DNA from: Deinococcus sp. AJ005
Lineage (GTDB): Bacteria; Deinococcota; Deinococci; Deinococcales; Deinococcaceae
Length of the DNA: 64,000 nucleotides
Direction of reading: 5' to 3'
NCBI RefSeq assembly: GCF_009017495.1
Contig: NZ_CP044990.1
Location: forward strand, 3,011,001-3,075,000
The notes under the pieces are model-generated. The model was not told the origin of the DNA. It worked only from the letters and a program-made list of their open reading frames with translations, and made no database searches. The number at the start of each line of letters is the position of its first letter. The first letter of the stretch is position 1. Below, one piece after another: positions 1 to 9,352 of this stretch. A program made the translations under genes and the position numbers.

Positions 1-201
1 GTTCGGGGTGACGCAGATCGTTCAGGGCCGCCAGTCCCTTCTTACAGACCATGCCGCGCGCCACCGGGCATTCCCTGGTGGGCATCAGCTTCACAGCCAG
101 CCCGTTTTCGACATGAACATCGAAGTTGCACTGCACTGCGCAGTGCGGACAGTGGTGCGGACGACGCGTGGGCCGGATGATGGAAGGGAGGGCGCAGTCA
201 T
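1..201 (-). CDS. nasA: Assimilatory nitrate reductase, N-terminal fragment, reading frame disturbed
   Basis: The gene runs off the left edge, so only the N-terminus is present. The conserved frame reads HHCPHCAVQCNFDV followed by LMPTRECPVARGMVCKKG. This is the Cys-rich 4Fe-4S site that opens molybdopterin (bis-MGD) nitrate reductases, which reduce nitrate to nitrite in the cytoplasm. Divergence from a nitrite reductase operon supports the assimilatory type. The only ATG nearby (complement of 199-201) is in a different frame from the CPHC motif. The conserved frame has no ATG, GTG or TTG between its upstream TAG and the motif. A one-base indel between about 155 and 195, or a non-standard start, is therefore implied. 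Formate dehydrogenase-type oxidoreductases share the motif, so the nitrate assignment rests partly on context. Confidence 0.7.
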
Positions 202-422
202 GGGTCTGAGCCTGCAGGAGAGCTTGCGATCTGTCAAGGATATATTTGACTAAACGGCGCTAATTTTGGATCATATTGCAGATTATATTTAGATTTTTTG
301 CAATCTGTTTAAATATCTCTTGACAAATTGTATAAGATCGGTCCAAATGGGCAGCAGGTCTGGCCCCACGCCAGCCCGACTCCCCCGCCCCCAACCGTGG
401 AGGACGTTTCAGGAGCCTTGCT
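202..422. promoter_or_regulatory. AT-rich divergent promoter region, nasA / nirB
   Basis: This gap between divergent nitrate and nitrite reductase genes is strikingly AT-rich from about 240 to 340, in an otherwise GC-rich window. It contains TTGACA at 320-325, TATAAG at 331-336 and a 6-bp inverted repeat CAGATT (279-284) / AATCTG (302-307). TTGACA and TATAAG lie too close together to be one promoter, so I do not assign exact -35/-10 elements. An AGGAG sequence lies about 7 nt before the nirB ATG. Regulation by nitrogen or nitrate is inferred from position only. Confidence 0.45.
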
Positions 423-1797
423 ATGCCTCAACCACACAACCAACCTTCAACTCTGCCCGCCTCAGCACACCCGCCCCCGTTACCGGGCGGCACTGCTCTG
501 CCCGCCCACACCAACGCCCTGATCTGCTCATGCGAGAACTTGCGCGCCGACGCCGTATGCGCCACGATTGGGGATGGGGCGCGCGATATCAAGGCGCTGA
601 AAAGTTGCACCGGGGCCGGGACAGGCTGCGGCGGCTGCGTGCCCAGCCTGCACGGCCTGCTGCAAAGCGAGTTGCAGCGGCTGGGTGAGACGGTCAGCAA
701 CCACCTGTACGAACACTTTGCGTACTCGCGCCAGGAACTGTTTGATCTGATCCGGGGCAGGGGATACCGCGCCTGGGACGACGTGCTGGCCGCGCACGGC
801 ACGGGTCTGGGCTGCGAGGTCTGCAAGCCCGCCGTGGGCAGCATCCTTGCCAGCCTGCACAACGAATACGTGCTGAAGCCGCAGCACGCCCCCCCTCAGG
901 ACACCAACGACGCCTTTCTGGCCAACATCCAGAAGAACGGCACGTATTCGGTGATGCCGCGCGTGCCAGGCGGGGAAGTCACGGCAGACGGGCTGATCGC
1001 CATTGGCGAGGTGGCGCGCAGATACAGCCTGTACTGCAAGATCACGGGCGGGCAACGCATTGATCTGCTGGGCGCACAGCGCGACGACTTGCCCGCCATC
1101 TGGGCCGAGCTGATCGCGGCGGGCTTTGAGAGCGGTCACGCCTACGGCAAGAGCCTGCGGACAATCAAGAGTTGTATGGATTCAACGTGGTGCCGCTACG
1201 GCATGCAGGACAGCACCACGCTGGCGATCCGACTGGAACTGCGCTACCGGGGCCTTCGCAGCCCGCACAAGCTGAAAAGCGGCGTTTCCGGCTGCATCCG
1301 CGAGTGTGCCGAGGCCCGCAGCAAGGACTTCGGCATCATCGCCACCGAGGCGGGCTGGAACCTGTACGTGGGCGGCAACGGCGGCGTGACCCCCAAACAT
1401 GCCCTGCTGCTGGCCGAGGGACTGGATGAGCCAACGCTGACCCGCACGGTTGACCGCTACCTGATGTTCTATATCCGCACCGCAGACCGCCTCCAGCGCA
1501 CCAGCGCGTGGCTGGAAGGCGGCCTGGATTATCTGCGCGGGGCGATTGGACGACTCGCTGGGCCTGGGCGCCGATGTGGACGCTGCGATGGATCAGCACG
1601 CCCTCAGCTACGAGGACGAGTGGGCCGCCGCCCTGGCCGATCCCGCCACGCCCGCCCGGTTTCGCACCTTCGTGAATGCCGACACCCGCGACACCGGATT
1701 GCAGTGGGTGGAGGAACGCGGCCAGTTGCGCCCAGCGTTCGTCCATGAGATGACGCAAGGTCTGACGCCGCTGCCGATGGCGGGCGGGGACGACTAG
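423..1797 (+). pseudogene. nirB: NirB-like siroheme nitrite reductase without the FAD module, frameshifted by one inserted base
   Basis: The protein reduces nitrite to ammonium. Order of domains: a BFD-type [2Fe-2S] domain (ICSC ... CTGAGTGCGGC, about residues 36-75), a second degenerate BFD-like segment (GLGCEVCKP), the ferredoxin-like half-domain (about 165-230), and the siroheme/4Fe-4S part with CMDSTWC and CIREC ligands. The N-terminal FAD/NADH half of classical NirB (about 840 aa) is absent, so this corresponds to its C-terminal half. The frame breaks at 1548-1549: ATTGGACGAC should read ATT GAC GAC to give RGAI-DDSLGLG, which matches the end of NirB. The correct C-terminus continues in the +1 frame to the TAG at 1795-1797. 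One extra G could be real decay or a sequencing error. It is followed by nirD and a HemD-like gene. Confidence 0.85.
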
Positions 1798-1851
1798 CAA
1801 ACAGCCTTCAGACCTCCAGCCCTTCAGCCTTTTTAACTCTCAGACCACTCC

Positions 1852-1857
1852 AAGGAG
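1852..1857 (+). promoter_or_regulatory. Ribosome binding site AAGGAG that points to an ATA start of nirD
   Basis: AAGGAG is followed after 5 nt by ATA at 1863-1865, in frame with the NirD protein. No ATG exists in frame upstream of the conserved domain, so this site decides the probable start. Confidence 0.65.
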
Positions 1858-1862
1858 TTCCC

Positions 1863-2240
1863 ATAACCCTCAACCTCAACACCCATTCCACCCCTTCCCT
1901 TCCCTCCTGGCAGCGCGTGTGCGGACTGGCGGACATTCTGCCGGGCCTGGGCGTCTGCGCGCTGGTGGAGGGGCGGCAGATCGCCGTCTTTCATGTGGCC
2001 GGGCGGGTCTGCGCCGTGGGCAACCGCAATCCCTTCACCGGGGCGGACGTGATCTCGCGCGGGCTGACCGGGAGTTACCGCAGCGGAGATGCAGAGGAAC
2101 GGCCTAAGGTGGCCTCGCCGCTGCTGAAACACACCTTTGATCTGGCAACGGAGCAGGCGCTGGACCACGCGGACATGACCCTGCCCACCTACTCTGCGCG
2201 GGTTGAGGGAGGTGAGGTATGGATTGGTTTGGTGGACTGA
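1863..2240 (+). CDS. nirD: Nitrite reductase small subunit NirD, probable ATA start
   Basis: This is a Rieske-fold subunit of assimilatory nitrite reductase. The family signature is clear: WQRVCGLADILPGLGVCALVEG, then the NPFTGADVISRGL region and a C-terminal EVWIGLVD. As in other NirD proteins, the Cys/His ligands of true Rieske centres are missing. The domain starts with WQRVC, so translation must begin upstream of the GTG at 1917, which would remove the conserved Trp. The only codon with a good ribosome binding site is ATA at 1863 (AAGGAG, 5-nt gap), where ATG would be expected. Either a rare AUA start is used, or an ATG mutated to ATA and expression is impaired. The last 22 bases overlap the next gene. 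Confidence 0.8.
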   Translation: MTLNLNTHSTPSLPSWQRVCGLADILPGLGVCALVEGRQIAVFHVAGRVCAVGNRNPFTGADVISRGLTGSYRSGDAEERPKVASPLLKHTFDLATEQALDHADMTLPTYSARVEGGEVWIGLVD

Positions 2241-3055
2241 AGGTGCTGAGTCTGGAATCGCGCCGCGCCGAGGAAATGGGAACGCTCATCGGCAAGTACG
2301 GCGGCGTGCCCGTGGTGGCCCCCAGCATGCGTGAGCAGAAACTGGACCTGACCCGCGCGCTGGACGCCTTTGAGCGGGCGTTGGCCGCCGGGGACATTCA
2401 TGCGCTGGCCTGCATGACCGGCGTGGGCACCCGCATGTTCCTGCGCGAACTGGCCGCCCGTGACCCGCGCCATCTGGACACCTTGCGCGGCATTCAACTG
2501 GTGGCGCGCGGCAACAAACCTATGCAGGCGCTCAAGGAATTCGGTCTGCTGGGCGTGAATGTCGCCAAACCCCACACCTGGCACGAGGTTCAGGCCCACC
2601 TGCTGACCACGTTGGAAGCCGGGCAGCACGCGGTTCTGCTGGAATACGGCGAGGCCATGCCCGCCCCGATGCTACGCGAACTGTCTTTTGCGGGCCTGCG
2701 CGTGACCAGCCTGCCGGTCTACCGCTGCGCCTTTCCGCTGGACACTGGCCCACTGGACGCAGCGGTGCGCGACTGCATTCTGGGCGGCCCGGACGTGCTG
2801 CTGCTGTCCAGCGGCACCCAGGCCCTGCACTTCCTGAAATACGCTGAGGGGCTGGGGCTGCTCTCGCACGCCCGCGATGCGCTGAACCGTCTGATGATCG
2901 TCAGCATCGGCCCAGCGTGCAGCGAGGCCGCCGCCGATCTGGGCCTGCGAATCGACCTGGAAGCCAACCCCCACAAGATGGGGATTCTGGTGCGTCTGGC
3001 CGCCCAACACGCGCCGGGCATTATTGAGAAGCGGCGGCTTTTGCGGGCAGGTTAG
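2219..3055 (+). CDS. hemD: HemD-like uroporphyrinogen-III synthase family protein
   Basis: The 278-residue protein has the two-lobed uroporphyrinogen-III synthase fold pattern: an N-terminal SLESRRAEEM segment, FLRELAARD, and C-terminal DVLLLSSGTQALHFL and VSIGPACSEAAADLGL, the last typical of HemD ends. HemD closes the tetrapyrrole ring to uroporphyrinogen III, the precursor of both siroheme and heme. It sits directly behind nirB-nirD with a 22-bp overlap, which suggests translational coupling and a role in supplying siroheme. A regulatory use of the HemD fold, as in some nitrate-response proteins, cannot be excluded. Confidence 0.8.
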   Translation: MDWFGGLKVLSLESRRAEEMGTLIGKYGGVPVVAPSMREQKLDLTRALDAFERALAAGDIHALACMTGVGTRMFLRELAARDPRHLDTLRGIQLVARGNKPMQALKEFGLLGVNVAKPHTWHEVQAHLLTTLEAGQHAVLLEYGEAMPAPMLRELSFAGLRVTSLPVYRCAFPLDTGPLDAAVRDCILGGPDVLLLSSGTQALHFLKYAEGLGLLSHARDALNRLMIVSIGPACSEAAADLGLRIDLEANPHKMGILVRLAAQHAPGIIEKRRLLRAG

Positions 3056-3122
3056 GGAACTCAACCCCCATCCCTCAATACAGCGGGAGAATGCCGTGCC
3101 AGAAGCGCAAGAGGGATTTTCC

Positions 3123-3950
<828 letters not shown>

Positions 3951-3956
3951 GGCTTC

Positions 3957-3962
3957 AGGGTA
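3957..3962 (-). promoter_or_regulatory. Leaderless -10 element (TACCCT) of the DUF72 gene
   Basis: TACCCT fits TANNNT and stands 6 nt before the ATG on the minus strand. It supports the short start and a transcript beginning at the start codon. Confidence 0.5.
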
Positions 3963-4066
3963 AAGCGTGGCCCAGACCAAAGGGGCGGGGATGAAGGCGG
4001 GTTCAAGGCGGAAGGCAAAAGAAGAGGCGCGGAACACCGTCCACGCCTCTCTTTCCAGTGAACCTG

Positions 4067-4504
4067 TCAGTACAGGCGCGGATGCCGATTCAGGTTGGTC
4101 CAGAACGCCTGGATGGTGTGCATCGCCTCGCTGAACTGGGCAAAATCCAGTGGCTTGATCACGTAGGCGCTTGCGCCGTGCGCGTAGGCGTCACGGATAT
4201 CGCGGTCCTCACCGCTGGTGGTCAGCATCACCACCGGGATATCGCGCAGGTCCCCATCGGCGCGCACGGCGTCCAGTACGCCCAGACCGTCCATCTGCGG
4301 CATTTTCAGGTCCAGCAGGATCAGGTCCGGCAGGGGCCGCCCACACTTGACCGCGCAGCGCAGCAGCCGGAGCGCTTCCTGACCGCCCCCGGCCACCACG
4401 ACTTCAGGCATGGACTCGCCCACCTTCTCGCCGCCGATGGCGGACAGGGCCAGTTCCAGATCATTGGGGTTGTCGTCTACGAGCAGAATTCGGTGGGTGA
4501 TCAC
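4067..4504 (-). CDS. Single-domain response regulator (CheY/Rcp1-like)
   Basis: A 145-residue stand-alone receiver domain. The acidic pair is in LLVDDNP, the phospho-acceptor Asp in LILLDLKMPQMDG, the Thr/Ser in VVMLTTSGEDRD and the conserved Lys in YVIKPLDFAQF. The insertion before the phospho-acceptor strand (KCGRPLPDLIL) is typical of the Rcp1 group, which pairs with phytochrome-like kinases. No output domain is present, so it should act by protein-protein contact or as a phosphate relay. The start is GTG (4502-4504), with GGAG 6 nt upstream. No kinase adjoins it; the GAF-rich histidine kinase at 22296-25181 is too distant to pair by context. Confidence 0.88.
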   Translation of the reverse strand: MITHRILLVDDNPNDLELALSAIGGEKVGESMPEVVVAGGGQEALRLLRCAVKCGRPLPDLILLDLKMPQMDGLGVLDAVRADGDLRDIPVVMLTTSGEDRDIRDAYAHGASAYVIKPLDFAQFSEAMHTIQAFWTNLNRHPRLY

Positions 4505-4885
4505 GGCATTCTCCAGTCAGGCATGGCCGGAAGACCGCCCTTTAAAAAAGAGGTCGATCAGAGGTGACTGGCTTGGCCTGGGGAAGCCACCAGATGACCC
4601 GAGTTTAGCATAAAGAATGAAGGGAACTTAAAGGTTGGATGGCATTGTGAGATAGTGTGCAGTAGACAAATACTGTGTGCATAAGGCCACAATGTGGACT
4701 TTTTAGTACAGAGCGACTCTCATCTTTACGATAGTAAATGGGTTTTTCGGGCAGCATAGGAAAAGGCTAAATCTGGATTCCAGAAAGCACGCAGACGCCC
4801 TTCAACGAGGGCCTGGGCTGAAGCATCGAAATGAAACAGCCCTGCCCCGGTCAACGCCTGCACCATCCCACACCCGGCCCTCGCG
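4505..4885. other. Intergenic region without a recognisable gene
   Basis: About 390 bases between divergent genes. It is AT-richer between 4620 and 4760 and holds no convincing ORF, RNA gene or strong hairpin. The right end carries the hisF promoter. Confidence 0.5.
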
Positions 4886-4891
4886 TAAACT
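4886..4891 (+). promoter_or_regulatory. Leaderless -10 element (TAAACT) of hisF
   Basis: TAAACT fits TANNNT and ends 7 nt before the hisF ATG. No ribosome binding site is present between them. Confidence 0.5.
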
Positions 4892-4898
4892 TCTGGGC

Positions 4899-5710
<812 letters not shown>

Positions 5711-5714
<4 letters not shown>

Positions 5715-6382
5715 GCGGGGCACCATTGCCGGACCTCTCGGCCCTGAAATTCGGCGCAGATGGGCTGATTCCGGTGGTCACGCAGGACGCACGCACGGGG
5801 GCGGTGCTGATGCAGGCCTATGCGGACCGGGACGCGCTGGAACGGACCCTGACCACCCGCGAGGCCACCTATTACAGCCGTTCACGCGGCGAACAGTGGA
5901 TCAAGGGGAAAACCAGCGGGCACACCCAGCGCATCGTGGGCGTGTCTGTGGACTGCGACGGCGACAGCGTGCTGTACCGCGTGGAGCAGACCGGGGCCGC
6001 CTGCCACACCGGGGAATACTCCTGCTTTTACACGCCGCTGCTGGAGGAACAGACATCCACAACTGGTCTGGACGGCACGCTGGAACGCGTGTACGCCACC
6101 ATCACCGAACGCCTCGCCACGCTGCCGGAGGGCAGTTATGTGGCGCGCCTGCACGCCGGGGGTTTGGACCGGGTGCTGAAGAAAATCAGCGAGGAAAGCG
6201 GCGAGGTGCTGCTGGCCGCCAAGAACAATGACCGCGCCGAACTGGCAACGGAGGTGGCCGATCTGCTGTTCCACACCCTGTTCGCGATGGCCGAGGTGGG
6301 CGTCTCGCCGGGGGACGTGGCCGCCGTCTTGCAGATGCGCGAGGGAAAAAGTGGTTTGAAGGGGCCAAAAGAAGCGGGTTGA
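5711..6382 (+). CDS. hisI: Bifunctional HisIE: phosphoribosyl-AMP cyclohydrolase / phosphoribosyl-ATP pyrophosphatase
   Basis: It performs the second and third steps of histidine synthesis. The N-terminal HisI domain (about 1-115) has the metal-binding [11 protein letters not shown] and [12 protein letters not shown] motifs. The C-terminal HisE domain (about 125-215) has the helical pyrophosphatase signature [16 protein letters not shown] and [10 protein letters not shown]. The start at 5711 overlaps the hisF stop (ATGA); the longer upstream frame lies inside hisF and is discarded. The fused arrangement is common in bacteria. Confidence 0.95.
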
Positions 6383-6495
6383 CCAAACCACCAACCTCTG
6401 ATGAGGCGGGCCTAAAGATTGGGCCAAGACCGGGAGGTGATCCACCTGACCAGATCCTGCTTATCCCTGTCTGAAGCCCCCGTCCCGACGCTGTG

Positions 6496-6528
6496 CCACA
6501 TGTTCGTCCAGATCATGTGGGACTTTTT
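6496..6528 (+). terminator. Rho-independent terminator close to the next start codon
   Basis: CCACATG (6496-6502) pairs with CATGTGG (6514-6520), followed by GAC and TTTTT. It could end the his message, but it lies only 23 nt before the ATG of the lipoprotein gene, so it may also act inside that gene's leader. Confidence 0.65.
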
Positions 6529-6551
6529 CTATCTCTTTTGGAGGATTTACC

Positions 6552-7454
6552 ATGAAGAAAATGATTGCTCTGGCCGCCGTTTCCGCCCTTCTGCTCAGCG
6601 CCTGTAGCCAGGGACCGGTTGGTCCGGCGGGTCCTGCTGGCCCGGCGGGACCCACTGGCCCAACTGGACCGTCTGGCCCCACCGGCCCTGCGGGTTCGGA
6701 CGCACCCCTGGGCCGCACCGCGTATGGCCTGGATGCTGGCGGCAAGCTGGCCTCCTTCGGGCTGGACAACCCCGCCACGAGCTACAAGACCCTGACCCTG
6801 ACCGGCCTGGGCGCAGGGCAGACGCTGGTGGACCTGGATTTCTGGAACAAGGACGGAGCGCTATACACCATGTCCAACACGGGCGCGCTGTACCGCGTCA
6901 ACACGGCGACTGGCGCACTGACCCTGGACACCCCCAGCATCGTGGGAACCCCCGCCGCCATCGACTTCAACCCGGCGGCCTTCCGCCTGCGCGTGTTCAA
7001 CACCACCGACGACAACTTCCGCCTGACCCCCTCCACGGGCGAGAGTCCCAATCTGCTGACCTCTGACGGCAAGCTGGCCTACGTTGCTGGCGACGTCAAC
7101 GCAGGCAAAAACCCCAATCTGGTGGCAGCGGCCTACACCAACTCGGTGAACGGCCAGAGGCCCGACGCCACCGCAACTGCGCTGTACAGCATGGATGCCG
7201 ACACCGATCAGCTCGTGCTGCATACGGTTGGTGCGGCGTTCAGCACCCTGAACACCGTCGGCAAGCTGGGCTTCGACGCCGTGGCCGGAGCCACCGGTTT
7301 CGACATTGCAGGACTCACCGAAGCCTACGCCACGGTGAATGTCGGCAACACGGTCACGCTGTACACCGTCAACCTGACCAGCGGCGCGGCCACCGTCAAG
7401 ACCACTTTCCCCGGCACCATCAAGAATCTGGCCGTGACCCTGCCCACCAACTAA
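6552..7454 (+). CDS. Lipoprotein with collagen-like stalk and DUF4394 domain
   Basis: The N-terminus is a lipoprotein signal (MKKMIALAAVSALLLSAC, lipobox LSAC). Residues about 20-48 are uninterrupted Gly-x-x triplets of collagen type (GPVGPAGPAGPAGPTGPTGP and onward). The remaining 250 residues resemble DUF4394: YGLDAGGKLASFGLDNP, LVDLDFWNKDGALYTMSNTGALYRVNT, AAIDFNPAAFRLRV, NPNLVAAAYTNS, LYSMDADTDQLVL. This is a beta-propeller-like surface domain of unknown function. The collagen stretch probably holds it away from the membrane, perhaps as a trimer; that is inference. GGAGG stands 7 nt before the ATG. Confidence 0.88.
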   Translation: MKKMIALAAVSALLLSACSQGPVGPAGPAGPAGPTGPTGPSGPTGPAGSDAPLGRTAYGLDAGGKLASFGLDNPATSYKTLTLTGLGAGQTLVDLDFWNKDGALYTMSNTGALYRVNTATGALTLDTPSIVGTPAAIDFNPAAFRLRVFNTTDDNFRLTPSTGESPNLLTSDGKLAYVAGDVNAGKNPNLVAAAYTNSVNGQRPDATATALYSMDADTDQLVLHTVGAAFSTLNTVGKLGFDAVAGATGFDIAGLTEAYATVNVGNTVTLYTVNLTSGAATVKTTFPGTIKNLAVTLPTN

Positions 7455-7493
7455 ACTTCCAGTCGGGCGGGCAGGCTGAATTGAACGTGAACA

Positions 7494-7530
7494 CAGGACA
7501 GGTCATGGCTGAAAAGCGTGGCCTGTCCTG
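7494..7530 (+). terminator. Hairpin after the DUF4394 lipoprotein gene
   Basis: CAGGACAGG (7494-7502) pairs perfectly with CCTGTCCTG (7522-7530), about 40 nt after the stop. The T-run is poor (CTTCGCATTT), so termination efficiency is uncertain. Confidence 0.5.
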
Positions 7531-7724
7531 CTTCGCATTTCTGCTGGCGCCTGCACCATGAAAAACTGCGCCATGAAAAGAAGATGAAGCCCCGACATGA
7601 TCCAAAGCCGCCGCCGCTGCATATGGCTGTTCAGGAGCGCGTGTCCACCTGGGGAGGCATGCGTTCCCCTTTTTTTGGCTCTGGTCCGCCGCGAGCTTAA
7701 AATAAATCCATCTTGTCTGCGTTG

Positions 7725-8261
7725 ATGCCTTCCAACAAAGCCGGGTGGCGCACCTGGGCGCGTGAGGAGCGGCAGGCACTCCCAAATCATTCGGCAGCGG
7801 TCACCGCCCACCTCGGCGCATTTCTGCGGCAGACGGGCGCGCGGCGGGTGCTGGCTTACCGCGCCCTGCCCGGTGAACTAGACGTGTCCGCGCTGGCCCA
7901 AGGGTTCGAGCTGCTGGCCTCACGCGCCCGCTTTAAGCCCACGCCGCGCCTGACGCTGCACCCCTGGGACACCGCCACCGAGATGAGCCGCTTCGGGGCC
8001 TTGCAGCCGCCCGCCAACGCGCCCGAAGTCCCTCTGAGCGATGTGGACGCCATTTTGCTTCCTGGCCTTGCCTTCGACATACAGGGTGTCCGACTGGGGT
8101 ACGGCGGCGGGTTCTATGACCGTCTCCTTCCTGGTTTCGGTGGCCTGACCGTGGGCGTTATTCAGCGCGCCCTGATTGTCCCCCGCCTGCCTGCCGATGC
8201 CCACGACTGCCCGGTGGCGTGGCTGGCAACAGAGGACGGACTGGAGCGCACGCGGTGCTAG
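7725..8261 (+). CDS. 5-formyltetrahydrofolate cyclo-ligase
   Basis: ATP-dependent conversion of 5-formyl-THF to 5,10-methenyl-THF. The family shows as an N-terminal basic [13 protein letters not shown] helix, the [13 protein letters not shown] strand, [25 protein letters not shown] (the GYGGGFYDR motif is diagnostic) and a C-terminal [18 protein letters not shown]. About 178 aa, slightly shorter than average. I prefer ATG at 7725 over TTG at 7713. A TAAAAT box at 7698-7703 could drive a leaderless transcript from the TTG, so the start is not certain. Confidence 0.92.
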   Translation: MPSNKAGWRTWAREERQALPNHSAAVTAHLGAFLRQTGARRVLAYRALPGELDVSALAQGFELLASRARFKPTPRLTLHPWDTATEMSRFGALQPPANAPEVPLSDVDAILLPGLAFDIQGVRLGYGGGFYDRLLPGFGGLTVGVIQRALIVPRLPADAHDCPVAWLATEDGLERTRC

Positions 8262-8268
8262 CCGCCTT

Positions 8269-8757
8269 TCACGAACCGCGCTGCGGGTGAGGCAGACGGT
8301 CTGCCGGGTTTCCAAAGTCGATCTCGAAGAACAGGAAGCCCTCCTGTCCGGCGTCGTCGGGGCGGTAGCCCATGCGGACGTAGGCGGGGCCAGCCTCGTG
8401 GGTGTTGGCATACCAGAAGACGTGACGTAGGGGCCGCGCCCGCGCCCAGTCCTCCACGGCACGCATCAATAGACGGGCCACGCCGCGCCGCCGCCATGCC
8501 GGAGCGGTGTACAGGTCCTCAAGCTTGGCCGTGCGGTGCGACTGGCCGGAACGCAGGTGCGGGCCATAATCGTGCAGCAGGGCGTAACCGATCACCTCTC
8601 CGCCGTCCGTCTCGGCCACCAGCAGGGGCCGCAGCGGATCGCCGCAAAACGAGGGAAAACGGGCTTCCAGCGCCACCTCATCCTCCACGAAGCCCATGTC
8701 CACCAGCATGGGTTTCAGGGCTGGGAAGTCGGCGGGGACGGCGGGGCGCACATGCAT
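8269..8757 (-). CDS. GNAT family N-acetyltransferase
   Basis: Acetyl-CoA-dependent acyltransferase, substrate unknown. The core is typical: HVRPAVPADFPALKPML at the start, the LLVAETDGGEVIGYALL strands, DLYTAPAWRRRGVARLL (acetyl-CoA loop with R-R-R-G-V-A) and the C-terminal ARPLRHVFWYANTHEAGPAYVRMGYRPDD helix-strand pair. A longer reading frame begins at TTG 8799, after a TAAGCT box; the conserved domain starts at the ATG ending at 8757. It converges with the cyclo-ligase gene, 7 bases apart. Confidence 0.85.
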   Translation of the reverse strand: MHVRPAVPADFPALKPMLVDMGFVEDEVALEARFPSFCGDPLRPLLVAETDGGEVIGYALLHDYGPHLRSGQSHRTAKLEDLYTAPAWRRRGVARLLMRAVEDWARARPLRHVFWYANTHEAGPAYVRMGYRPDDAGQEGFLFFEIDFGNPADRLPHPQRGS

Positions 8758-8841
8758 GGCCGTAGCTTGACGTGCGGTGGCCTGGGGCGCGTCGGTCAAC
8801 TAGCTTACCGGAAGGGACGGGCTTATTGCAAAGTGGCGCGC

Positions 8842-9234
8842 TCAGCGCAGGCGGCTGGGCTGGCACCCACTGCTGTTGCATTCGCGCAGGCGGTCATTCA
8901 GGAAATTCAGGCGCTCGGTGGTGGTGTCCACGGCACAGCCGGTATACACCACGTCGCCCCGACTGGCGTCGTACTCCACACAGTCACGGTCTCGACGGAC
9001 CAGCCATGCCCGCTGGGTTTCGCGCAGCCGTCCCTGCGCCGCCGGGGCCAGTTTCTTCAGCAACAGCGTGTAGGCCACGTTCAGATCGGCGTCGGCCCGC
9101 GTCAGCACCTTCATCTGACAGTAGACCTGATCGAAGGAGCCATTCGGGCGGTCACAGTTGTTCTGAGCGCCCGCCTGGGATGTCAGGGCCAGCGCAGTGC
9201 CGAGAAAGAGCGCGACTTTCAGGATGGGTTGCAT
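8842..9234 (-). CDS. Secreted DUF1311 / LprI-like protein
   Basis: 130 residues with a Sec signal peptide (MQPILKVALFLGTALALTSQAGA). The mature part matches the lysozyme-inhibitor LprI N-terminal (DUF1311) family: NCDRPNGSFDQVYCQMK, ADLNVAYTLLLKKL, LRETQRAWLVRRDRDCVEYD and LRECNSSGC. These proteins are periplasmic and are stabilised by disulfides. Inhibition of lysozyme is known for a few members only, so function here is open. A GGAGG site stands just upstream of the ATG. Confidence 0.85.
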   Translation of the reverse strand: MQPILKVALFLGTALALTSQAGAQNNCDRPNGSFDQVYCQMKVLTRADADLNVAYTLLLKKLAPAAQGRLRETQRAWLVRRDRDCVEYDASRGDVVYTGCAVDTTTERLNFLNDRLRECNSSGCQPSRLR

Positions 9235-9340
9235 GGGAACCTCCAGCCCAAGCGTACCGCAAGGGGTGAGGCAAACCCACCTCTTGAAACTTTGACGCCA
9301 CACCGTAACGCCGCGCCCGCCCACACGCATCCGCCATCTG

Positions 9341-9346
9341 TAGCAT
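9341..9346 (+). promoter_or_regulatory. Leaderless -10 element (TAGCAT)
   Basis: TAGCAT stands 6 nt before the ATG of the phosphatase gene. Confidence 0.5.
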
Positions 9347-9352
9347 GCGGGC

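Noticed and set aside
320..336. TTGACA and TATAAG as one promoter
   Set aside because: They are only 5 bases apart; a 16-18 base spacer is needed.
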